A stretch of 64,000 nucleotides of DNA, from assembly GCA_950097015.1 (NCBI GenBank), contig CATNEN010000039.1:19523501-19587500 (forward strand). Direction: 5' to 3'. A program made the translations under genes and the position numbers. Under the pieces are notes generated by a model that saw only the letters and a list, made by a program, of their open reading frames with translations, ran no database searches and was not told the origin of the DNA. This document shows, piece by piece, positions 9,756 through 19,309 of the stretch (position 1 is its first letter; the number at the start of each line of letters is the position of its first letter). The DNA is from Macrostomum hystrix. Taxonomy: Eukaryota > Platyhelminthes > Macrostomidae.

Positions 9756-12700
9756 ATGGAGTATTTTCATAAGTTGGAAGATTTTCTTCACAAGGATAAT
9801 GTAATTGCGCAAGCTTTTGCCAAGCTGGAGGAGAAGACTAAAGTAAAGCGCACTTACTTTGCTCTAGGTAAGTATTTTTTACATTAAAAACTACAATCTA
9901 GAAAGCTAGTTACTGAATTAGTGTGCAATATTTTATATTTAGCTATTTCTTTTAGCAAGTCTATGCTTTCAATTAAACTATTGCTAGTCTATGCTATTAA
10001 CTAGGCTACATCAAACATTATTGCAAATACACAAAAAGTACCAGGCTCTATAAAATCTACTATTTTTGACTCCAGGCATCCCATTATCGTTGTAAAGTGT
10101 CTCAGACTAATAATTAATGTCTGATGTAAACAGTTTTTGTCAATTTCCACCATTTGTTATCTGTGTTTTATCCATTACTTCAGTTCTGTATCCACTTCCA
10201 TATTTGCAATCTGCATTTTATTTACTATTTCCATATTCTGTGTTTTATCTGGTACCTACCAATTGTGTGGAATTTAACCTCTGATAATTTTGAAAGATAA
10301 TTGTTATTTGTCTGATTAACTAGACGATTTTGAGCTATTTTGGATATTTGTCCAGTTGACCAGAAAAATTGCTATTTTTACTTCTCTAGTTAAAGGACAA
10401 AATTTATATAAATCAGTAATACATTAATAACTTGGCCTATATTGAGTTTCTTTTGTTATACATTAAAATATATATTGATAACTGTGATATATAAATTTGC
10501 AAACCATTTCAACTTTTAATTTCAATTTTTTAAAAATAATTTATCACATCACCCTCTATAGTCAGGAAGGTGGCTTCTGAGGGAGAAAATTCCCCGCACA
10601 CAAAGGGTCTCTGTGCACATTGACGCACATAGAGGGTCTTGGCACACATTTGTGTACAAGCGTGGTACACACAAAGGGTCTTGGGTTAACATAGGGTGCT
10701 TTTCTATGTAGGGTCAGGGTTGGGGGACAGAAACAGTGTATAGACGACGCACAAATGGCGCACAGATTGTCCCTCCAACATTTATTCCAGCATATGCTTT
10801 GCCACCTTCCTGACTATGGATCACCCTTCACAATTAAATCTCAAGAACCAACGGAAGTAAAAAGATGCAATAAGAACTTAAAAACGAATTGCCATACAAG
10901 TAAATTCATTTGTTTATAGAAAAGAACACATCAATTGAATTAATAAAAATCTCACAATTTTTGTGTCTCAAAGTCTATAGTGCATATTTTCTTTCAAAAC
11001 TCTGTCTATGTCTTTAAAATGTTTCAAATAAATAAAGTATCACATCCTTTTACTTCTAGATTTTCTTGAGATTAATGTGTAAAGTTTGATACAATTAAAT
11101 TTCTTTTGATAATAATAAGATTTGGAATTGTTTTTCAGAAAGGGATAATCCAAAAAATGTGATAATATGAATGTAACAGTCTAAAGAATAACAATGAAAA
11201 ACCAATATAGTAATTAATGAATTTTGGGTATATATTTTTCTTTTACTTGACAAAAAAGATAAGCTCTATTTGTATGGTTAAATGGAGGAATATTCAAAAT
11301 AGATTTGTTATACTGCCCATTTATCTGTTTTTTACTTCTTCTAACTTCAAAGTGGGTAAATAAAGAATGTGTGAGATCTAGTCTTTAATTTTTTAGCATG
11401 TACCCAGTTTGTTCTAGACTTCAGGGTATGTATGCAATTAAAACACAGGGTCAACAGCCAGCATGTATTTAACCTGTTAGCTGTTTATAATAAATTGAGT
11501 TAGGGAATTTTTTAAACTTATTTAAGTAATCTTGAATATAATATTCATACATGCGCAACACCCGGCCGAACCGGCCGGGTGAAACAAGGGCCAAGCAAGG
11601 TAAGTTGCAAAAATCAATTGACCAAGTGCAAAAAAATCAAAGGGGGGACCAAGGGACAAAAAAGGAAGGCGTGAAGAAAAGGAAAAAGGGGAGAGAAAAA
11701 GAGCAAATGAGAGCAAACTAAGTCGTAAATAGAGCAATGAAATGAACTAAGTCGCAAATGAGAGCAAAAACTAAGTCGCACGGCCGGCTAAGATTTGGGA
11801 GGTTGCGCATGTATGATAATATGCAATAAATTTTAAGTTTTCAGTTTTTTTTTTAAACATTAGATTGACTCTTTTTTAAGTATATATGAAATTAAAAACA
11901 TAGCTGAAAGCTTTTTTACTTTTATTTTTTTATTTTTATTACACCTGCCCCAATCGGGTCAGATGTGCAGCCGACAGCACAGCCGCACCTAATGTGCGGC
12001 GCATCTAAAGGCTGTGTACAGCTCTTCAGTCCATGGACTGGGGGGGACGCCACACCCACCTTCAATTATCCCAGCTGATCTTGGTACCCATTTAACAGCT
12101 GGGTGAACTGAAGCAATGCAGAGTTAAGTGTCTTGCTAAAAGACACAAATTGTTCAGAGGAGTCGGGAATCGAACCCCCGACCTTCAAGTCGTGAGTCCG
12201 ACGCCCTAACCACTAGGCTACAACCTCTCTTAAGACGATCTCTTACTGCGGAGACTCAATTTAATTTTATGTTTGTGTTTATTTTTTAATAGCCTACTCT
12301 TGATTTCCTATTTTAAAATTATGTTTAAAGATAATGGTCAGACAAATTAACAGTTTAGCTATATTATATGGCTATAAGAAACTTTTTTTCTGCAGAACTT
12401 TCTGCATAACTTCTAGTTAGGAACAAAAAATGTATATGACCATGATGTGTAATTTTTTTAGGTTGTCAAAAAATCACTGGCTCTAAGTTTATTAAGGCAG
12501 ATAAAATCCTTATTTTCAAAAAGTTTTTTGGCAGTCTTGAACTAACTAATAAATATTTGATTTAACAATCCTTCCTTTCACTCCAGGCCTGATTGCATTC
12601 GTAGCCCTTTACCTAATGTTTGGCTATGGCTCCCAGTTTCTGGCTAACTTTATCGGCTTTCTCTATCCGGCCTATGCCTCGGTGAAGGCCATCGAGTCTC

Positions 12701-13470
12701 CAGCTAAAGACGATGATACTAAGTGGCTCACCTACTGGGTAGTTTACGCCGCATTCGGCCTATTAGAGACCTTTACGGACATCCTGCTGTTCTGGATTCC
12801 TCTCTACTCCTTTCTGAAGTGCGCCCTGCTTATCTACCTGATGGCCCCAATTGCTGCTAACGGATCTGTCACCATCTATCGTCGCTTGATTCGTCCGTTC
12901 GTGCTCACGCATCAGGGCCGCATTGACAAGGCTCTGGTTGAGGCTCAGGCTGCCGCTTCCAAGCTTGCCGATGAAGGTGAGCTGAACTGTTTGTGCTTTT
13001 TTGTGGAATTTTAGCCCTCTTGACCCTACTCTTTACTAGGGCTAAGATAATTTTTAACTGTTCGACAATTTCTATAAATTCTATAATTCTATAAAATCTA
13101 TAAATTTAAAGTGTACTTTACATTCCCTAGATTTCACAGAATTCATATTCACATTCCCTGAACCGCACATTCCTTGAACTGCACATTCTCTAAGCCGCAC
13201 ACTCCATAAACTGCACATTACATAAACTGCACATTCCCATGAACTGTACATTGCCTTAGCACAATTTCCTAAATGTCGTATACCTTAAATTTTATATAAA
13301 TTTCACATTCCGTAAACTGCAGATTCCTCAATTTCGCTTTCCCGTTAATGCGAGGCTTACATGAATGCAACATTCTATAGACATACATTTTACATTTGTC
13401 TCCCGCAGCCACCGCGGAAGCTCTCCGTCGCAGCGTTGACTATGCCACCACCAACGATAAAGACGAATAA
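9756..13470 (+). CDS. REEP5: REEP5/6-type (TB2/DP1/HVA22) ER-shaping protein, three exons
   Basis: Exons 9756-9867, 12587-12976 and 13409-13470 join in frame through GT-AG introns to give 187 residues, the usual size for REEP5/REEP6/DP1. Exon 1 gives the N-terminal amphipathic segment (HKLEDFLHKDNVIAQAFAKL). Exon 2 gives the TB2/DP1/HVA22 core: FVALYLMFGYGSQFLANFIG, then YPAYASVKAIESPAKDDDTK, WLTYWVVYAAFGLLETFTDI and a further hydrophobic hairpin before IYRRLIRPFVLTHQ. Exon 3 encodes a short charged tail ending NDKDE and stop. Family members sit in the endoplasmic reticulum membrane as reticulon-like hairpins and help shape tubules. REEP5 and REEP6 cannot be separated by eye, so the symbol stands for the group. 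Intron 1 (2.7 kb) carries two MITEs, a SINE and a spliced-leader-like relic. Confidence 0.94.
10556..10819. mobile_element. MITE family 2 (8-bp target duplication)
   Basis: A 264-bp element with 19-bp terminal inverted repeats: CTATAGTCAGGAAGGTGGC at the left, and the reverse complement with one mismatch at the right. It is flanked by the exact direct repeat ATCACCCT at 10548-10555 and 10820-10827. The interior has repeated ACACAAAGGGTCTTGG-like words and no coding capacity. It fits a hAT-type non-autonomous element inserted in REEP intron 1. Confidence 0.9.
11546..11815 (-). mobile_element. MITE family 1, copy 2
   Basis: Inverted-orientation copy (270 bp) of the element at 7321, with identical 14-bp ends. 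Flanks are ATAATATT (11538-11545) and ATAATATG (11816-11823), an 8-bp target duplication with one change. It lacks one GGCCGGGTC word present in copy 1. It lies in REEP intron 1. Confidence 0.9.
11918..12229 (-). repeat. tRNA-derived SINE, second family
   Basis: Read on the minus strand, the 5' end is tRNA-like: GTAGCCTAGTGGTTAGGGCG (box A) and GGGTTCGATTCCCGACTC (box B), followed by CAAGACACTTAACTCTGCAT and AGCTGTTAAATGGGTACC, a body type seen in many animal tRNA-SINEs. It closes with an A-rich tail (TAATAAAAATAAAAAAAT). A true tRNA gene is unlikely because the similarity runs on into a SINE body and tail. Confidence 0.85.
12232..12271 (+). ncRNA. spliced-leader-like relic
   Basis: The stretch contains AAGACGATC, then TCTTACTGCGGAGACTCAAT, then TTA and, six bases on, an ATG at 12269. 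It closely matches my memory of the Macrostomum lignano spliced-leader exon, which also ends in ATG. No GT splice donor follows the ATG (TTTGTG follows), so a working SL RNA gene is unlikely. A pseudogene or a retroposed copy of a trans-spliced RNA fits better. It abuts the 5' end of the minus-strand SINE at 12229. Confidence 0.55.
13118..13330. repeat. degenerate CACATTCC repeat
   Basis: REEP intron 2 contains about ten decayed copies of a 17-20 bp word of the form CATAAACTGCACATTCC. It looks like an old minisatellite that is no longer being homogenised. Confidence 0.7.
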
Positions 13471-14590
13471 AAACTGGATGAAGTAAGGAATGAAATGAAG
13501 ATCTAGATTGACAATTGCGGCAAATGTCACCTTTAGAGTGTTTTTTGTTGGCTTCGCTAAAATTTAAGACTAACAGTTTCTACTAAAGTGTTTTTTGTGT
13601 GCTTTATTCAGAGAAAAAGCAACTTGGTGATCGAGTTTTGCGGTTGATTAACTTTTGTGATTTTCGTTGTGGTAACTGACTTGCTGTGAGGAAAACGGCG
13701 GTTTTTAAGAACTATTTAGAATGCTGATGATTATTATTATTAAATGCGTATGGACTGAATCTGACAAGCTACTTCCCTAACTAAAAATATATGAAAGCTA
13801 CGCAAGTATTGTGTCCATCAAGCAGTAATATAAACGAATCCTTATTAGCTTACTAACCCGAGCTTTTGCACCATTTTATGTTATTAATATTATCTTATTA
13901 TTATCCCATATGGACCGTGAGTTGAAGCTCTCCTCTGTAGTTGCAATTTAGTTGTCCCTGTGCTTATTTTTTGTTGTATTTCGTTTACTTAATTTGTCCG
14001 GTATCATTTTTTAACCAGACACGCGCGCGCACCATGCAAACTTACACACACATGCACATCACATGTGAATAAGCTTGATTAGCACATGAAACCGAATCGG
14101 GTTAATGCTTGTCTAGTGGCTAATAATCATTTATTTATCAGCAGTTTCCTCGGCAACAATTCGCTATTAAATGTGACATGTGTTTTAGCTAGTATAGATT
14201 TTCTATCAAGCATGCTCAGCTCTGATCCATTAGACTACCCCTCCCTTACCTTTAACCCTGCTTAGGCTGCTTTTTTTATTTAGTACGAAATCAAACCCAA
14301 TAAGAAAACAACTGAATTACACAGTTGCTACACCTTCAAAGTTTTGTTTTGGACATAAAAAATCTTACTTTATTTGAATCTGTATCTTGTGTTGTTTCTT
14401 TGCGTTAAAGTACTTGTAATCTGGGTACATACGTAAACCCTCTTATCGTAGGCTCTTGTGTGCTTGGGGCATTTTTATGGCTTAGCTTAAATCGAGCCAA
14501 TGACATTAGCTGAGTTTGAGACTTCGCTACGGTTGATGCTACTGACCATAATCTTCGTAACAAAAGTAGTGCGCACGAATTTTATTCCGG
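13471..14590. other. REEP 3' flank, no further gene seen
   Basis: AATAAA overlaps the REEP stop codon (GAATAAAAAC at about 13466) and further AT-rich stretches follow. The 3' untranslated region is probably within the first few hundred bases. There is a small alternating run (ACACGCGCGCGCACC) at about 14020. I see nothing else. Confidence 0.4.
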
Positions 14591-14674
14591 CTTCATGAAA
14601 TTTGCTCGATTTAGGATTCTGTAAGTATTACTGCTATTGTGCCATTGCCAGTAAGCGATTCCGATTGGTCGAGG

Positions 14675-14830
14675 CAATGATGGATTGTTCAACGCTGATC
14701 GAAAGCGTTCATCTATGAGACAATGTTGATGCGTATGTGGTTTGATCATAGACAATGATGGATTGTTCAACGCTGATCGAAAGCGTTCATCTATGAGACA
14801 ATGTTGAAGCGTATGTGGTTTGATCATAGA
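14675..14830. repeat. 78-bp direct duplication upstream of Crypton
   Basis: Two near-identical 78-bp units starting CAATGATGGATTGTTCAACG at 14675 and 14753. Each unit contains the inverted pair AACGCT / AGCGTT. Related single words (TGATTGTTCAACGCTAAAAA) recur at about 14940, so this is probably transposon flank rather than host sequence. Confidence 0.85.
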
Positions 14831-14902
14831 CAATGATTAAGTGTCACTCGTGGCTTCGCCACGTGAAACTTAATCATTGTCTATCTCTCGAACCACATAC
14901 GC
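14809..14902. repeat. long imperfect hairpin
   Basis: The left arm starts GCGTATGTGGTTTGATCATA and the right arm ends GAACCACATACGC, with a tight centre CGTGGCTTCGCCACG at about 14849-14863. The arms are about 45 bp with few mismatches and cover most of the 94 bp. It lies about 250 bp upstream of the Crypton coding remnant and could be an element end or a regulatory hairpin. Confidence 0.85.
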
Positions 14903-15150
14903 AACTATACATTGTTCAACGATAAAGCGAATACATGATCTGATTGTTCAACGCTAAAAAGACGAGAAATTTCGGCTTCTTGAGGCCATAGACACTTACT
15001 TTCCTGCCCAGACCGACGAGAAAATTTGGTTGATTGAGGACATAGACAAGTTTTTTTCTTGACCAGACCAAAGCTTGTCAGATCCTGTGTGTATTATTTA
15101 GACGATAACAGACAGATACCATACCATACAGATAACAGACAAAACTGAAA

Positions 15151-16626
15151 ATGATAAATTGGAATCATCTACCGGTAGACTCCTTGGATGGAGTATCGTC
15201 CAAGGAGTTGCAGTTTCTCTCGAATTTTAGCTTTCTAGATCACAGCCAAGACCAAGACCTGAAGGACTTCATTGACTTCATAACTGACCATAGCAGGAAC
15301 GACGACAATGTGCTAGATGTGCAGTTGCCGGATGAAGACGTCGTAGCCACCTGCGGTGCTAATAGCGTAGCCAGTGATGGAATATCGTCTGAGATGGATG
15401 GTGATGGACTATCGTCTGAAATGGATGACGCCGAGATGCGATCGCTGCCAAAAACTACCAGGGATCAAATGGTTCAGCACGGCAGCAAGTTTGTGAATTA
15501 CATGGATTCACTTGGTGTACACAAACAAGCATTGGCTACAATCGGAGCTGAACAATTAAACGACTATTTGCGACTCTATTACTTTCGTCTGAAGAAACCT
15601 GACGGCGAGCTATATTCAGCCGCGAGTTTGGTGTGCATTAGAGCTGGCATACGTTACTTCGTCATATCATCAAGCGAGAAATAAACCTGGTTGGCGGTTC
15701 CGAGTTTTCAACAGCAAATCGAATGCTACGGGTCAAGGTTCGAGAGTTTCAATCTGCAGGAGGCGCCGTCAAGCACTATGAACCTATTGAGCTAGGCGAT
15801 TTAGCCAAGCTACAAGAATACTTTAATCGAACCACTGGAGAGAGGCTGCAAGACGAAACCTTATTCATACTACTCTACGTCTTAGGCGAGCGCGGCCAAG
15901 AACACCTAAAAAGTCTACGAAGGAGAGATCTTCTCGTGGACAAAATAGATTCCGATGGGCATCCCTATCTGGAGCTAGCGACTCTGCCAACAAAAAACCA
16001 GAGCGCCGATCCAAATAAAGCTAAATCATTCGTCGAAAAGCAAGCGAGAATCTACGGTAAGCAGAGAGCTGATTCTGTTGTACTCTGCGTCACTGCCCGC
16101 CGAAGCAAAGGATGACACCTTTTTTCCGAGACCAATGCCAAACAAGGATGGTGTAGTTCGCTTCTCAACAAAGCAACTGCGTGGCATCAATTGGCTCGGC
16201 TCAATTATGCAAAGACTGAGCAAAGTGTATCTTCTGTCGAGGACCTATACTAATCATTGCATTCGAGTGACCCGAATTGCTGATCTGAAGGACTCTGGTT
16301 TTGTTCTTAGTGACATAATGTGCATTACTGGGCAGCAAAACGAAGCAACTGTGCGACGATACCTATCACGAAAACGTGACAACGTCGTACGGGAGGCGTC
16401 ATCGTCCATCTGCCAGGCTCTCGTGAAGTCTGCAAGCAGTGCTGGTCCGTCGTCAACTTCAGCATCGGCAATTGAGCCTACCTACGGCGAATCACTTGAA
16501 CCTGAGGTTGCTACGCCCGCAGCAATCCAATCGATATCCAATCGATCAATCGGTGTCACGAGTTGCGTGGGATCGATATTCACAGAGTGCAAGTTCGAGA
16601 ACTGCTCCTTTACTTTTTCCAAGTGA
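15151..16626 (+). pseudogene. Crypton-type tyrosine recombinase (DUF3504-like), frameshifted
   Basis: Three overlapping reading blocks form one protein of the eukaryotic Crypton / DUF3504 group. Block 1 (15151-15684) has an acidic leader and the SAM-like N-terminal part (LNDYLRLYYFRLKKPDGELY). Block 2 (about 15660-16080) has the first catalytic region (LGERGQEHLKSLRRRDLL, with the conserved Arg). Block 3 (about 16078-16626) has HxxR (TNHCIRVTRI), then GQQNEATVRRYL, which holds the probable nucleophile Tyr; the usual GH is GQ here. Blocks 1 and 2 are out of register by one base near 15660, and blocks 2 and 3 near 16078. Neither junction looks like an intron. The similarity resembles Crypton elements and the ZMYM/QRICH/KCTD1 proteins domesticated from them. 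The breaks argue for a dead transposon, although a sequencing error could account for either one. Confidence 0.75.
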
Positions 16627-16979
16627 GGGTTCACCGGCATCGAAAATTCAAACTAACTGTTTTGAAAGAAAAACTCTAAACTGTTGTTGCGTTGATTATT
16701 TTACCGTCGTTTTGTTAAATACATTTATGCCCACCACTGTCTTTGATCGAGTCATCAGCGTTAAGCAACCCCAGTTATTGCCTTATGCGAAGCAATGCAA
16801 ATATCTATGGGACAATGTAAATGGCTTTTGAGTGCGCAAATAGCTAGTTATAAACGATTTCGCTGTTCAATAGTGCTTGTTTTTTACGATAGAAGCGTGC
16901 GGCAGCGCCAAACCTTAATGGCTGCATTATACCACGCTTTCCTACCCTAGACATTTGAGTAAATATGGGGTTATCAGTG

Positions 16980-17330
16980 CATTTATAACTTAAAACGGAA
17001 AATGATGCAAATCTCGAAATGTTGCGCAGTTACTTTGACAGAAGCACGGGCGAGAAGGTTCAAAATGAAGATTTGTTTACAATTCTCTACGTCTTCGGAG
17101 AAAGGGGACAGGAACATCTGAAGCATTTGCGTTCAAAGCAAAACCTGCTGGAAGGGACCGACGCAAATGGACATCCTTTTTTGGTAACTGCCCACTTCAA
17201 GGATAGCGTCCGAAAGCAGGCTCGATTGTACGGAGAGCAGCGAGTTCTCGTATGCTGCTCTGCTGCTCTGCTGCCTGTAGAATACCAAGGACAACAGCTT
17301 TTTTTCCGAAATCATTGCCCAACGACCGTT
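16980..17330 (+). pseudogene. second Crypton recombinase fragment
   Basis: A shorter reading block contains SYFDRSTGEKVQNEDLFTIL and VFGERGQEHLKHLRSKQNLL, clearly related to but diverged from the middle of the upstream element. The region up to KQARLYGEQR is kept; the C-terminal catalytic part (HxxR and Tyr) is missing and the frame ends soon after. It is therefore a truncated second insertion or duplicate about 0.4 kb downstream. Confidence 0.75.
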
Positions 17331-17399
17331 TAACGGATGACTTTCGCTTCTCGGAGAAGTTGGTTCGCGAGGATTGAGCTGAATGTCGAGCTTCATGCA

Positions 17400-18925
17400 G
17401 CAAATTTTTGTTCCTCCCTTTTCCTCCCCCCTGAAAATGTTTTTGCCAGCGCCTGAATGCTTTGGGGTGACTGATTGGTTGACAGACTAGTCGAGGGTGT
17501 CCTGTGGTTGAGCTGCGCCTAATAGTTAGGCTTGAACAGTGAAATTGGAGAAATTCGCGTCAGGGTGTCAGTGGCCTAGTTCCACCTGTTGTAGGTCTTG
17601 AAGGTCTAGATAGATAAGAGAGATAGATATAAAGGTCGGTGACCGCTGAAGTCGGAGATGATGCAGGCACATTCGGGTGACATGCTGATAAAGTTTGAAG
17701 GCCTGGCAAGGCCGCACTGAGGCGCAGTGCAAATTCGTGTATAGGGGTGTATGAAATACACTAGCTCTTATGGGAAAAATCGGACCTTCGGCCAGAAACA
17801 TTGAATATCTCGACGGTCTGAAGAGCTGGCGACTTGTTTCTTGTTTCAGAAGATGCGCAACAAAAAGTTGGCCCGTGTTCTTGAGTTTCGTGTGCTTGCA
17901 TTGTTCCGTTCGGGTGCAGCAAAAAAATTGTCAGGGGGGGGGAATTCCCCCCCCCCTTGGTAGTAATGTTAATCAGTCACTAGCAGCGAAATGGCTTACT
18001 TTACACCTGAAAATGTGTTAAATTAAAGGTCCGATATGAAACTTGCCTTCGATCTACGTTAAAGACATAAAATTATGGACAACAACTTGTGATTGCATGG
18101 TTAGATTAAGAAAGCATTGTGATCATCAGGATCTACTCGCGGTTGTCCGCGCGGTGAGTTTTTTATTGTTGATACTCAACTCGTACTCCGGTGTTAAAAT
18201 AAATAGGTTATAATTATATAGCTTTCTGACTTAGAAATGCCGATTCAAATATTGAAATTTTACTCTCCTGCGAATCGACTCAGCTTGTGCAGCCTGTTGA
18301 TATGGCGCCTGAGGCCTGTAAAAGGTGTGAATTAAATTAGTGTGGCTATTGTAAGTAAGTTTTAGTAACATTGAGCACTCGTTAAACTCCGATTGATTTT
18401 GATTGATTGATTGATTGATCGATTGATACTTTTGCCTGTGATTTTGGTAAGGCAAAAGCATCTGGCTTCTTCATCAACCTGAATGTCAAGTACGTTTACC
18501 AATATATAATTCATTCCCATCTTGAAACAGAGAGTCAGTTAAAAGGTTATTGAGTAAGGATAGTTAAAATAAATTAGTCAGTCAACTTTTCACAATTGTG
18601 AAAGTGCCAACTCTAAACTCAACTAATAGCTTTACTCAACTATGCTCGAACAGTCTTCATTCAGATTTGAATCGAATAACGCTTGAAGCAATGCTTGAAA
18701 AATGTTAAAACTTAAAATTAATAACGCTTTTAGCTGTGCCTGAGCTCAACATATTTTTCCTAGTTCTGAATCTGATAAAACTTGCAGCTATGCTAAAAAA
18801 CATTTCCTTAGTTTTAGCATGGAAAAACACTTGCTGCTGCACTCGGAAAACTTAGATTATTATCAGAATTAAAATACTTAAGCATAAAAATGTTGAGCCT
18901 AGAAATGTACCGATTCTGAGCCGGC
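17400..18925. other. no gene seen
   Basis: Mixed-composition sequence with a G/C homopolymer palindrome (GGGGGGGGAATTCCCCCCCC, about 17934-17955) and a GATT run near 18390-18425. No splice-compatible coding block was recognised. Confidence 0.4.
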
Positions 18926-19127
18926 ACGCCGCTGGTGCAGACAACGGAATGGCTAGCCAGATCACGTACTCGCGAATTCGCTCAGCAATGCAACTTTTTA
19001 GCAATATGCTTATTCAGTCTTTATATATAAAGAGAGCTATAGACCTCGCATATTCTTAGCTACACGCAGTGTAGCCAATGGGGTGTGCCTACCCACCGGC
19101 AGCTTTGCGGGTTGGGTATCGGACTCG
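18926..19127 (+). repeat. unidentified 200-bp dispersed element, copy 1
   Basis: Shares over 90% of its bases by eye with 34502-34705 in the same orientation. It runs from ACGCCGCTGGTGCAGACAAC to GGGTTGGGTATCGGACTCG. It contains a TATA-like word (TATATATAAAGAGAG), then the small hairpin GCTACAC-GCA-GTGTAGC and a G/C-rich segment GGGGTGTGCCTACCCACC that can fold on itself. No coding frame. It could be a SINE, an LTR fragment or a small-RNA gene. Confidence 0.7.
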
Positions 19128-19309
19128 TTCGTTTAATGGCGCCCCACATCGCTCACACTTTATAAGGCCGTTAAAATACAGTCGGGTGGAGCTTACAATG
19201 TTTATCTACTCGGAGTTAAATACACTAGTTTAAAGCTGTTTTGCTTCTAGTTACTGTGGACGAGGTAAGTAAAGATGCATAGTTGTACAGTTGATCTTAC
19301 TTTCCCAGA

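Noticed and set aside
12150-12229. A functional tRNA gene on the minus strand
   Set aside because: Box A and box B are present but the similarity runs on into a SINE body with an A-rich tail.
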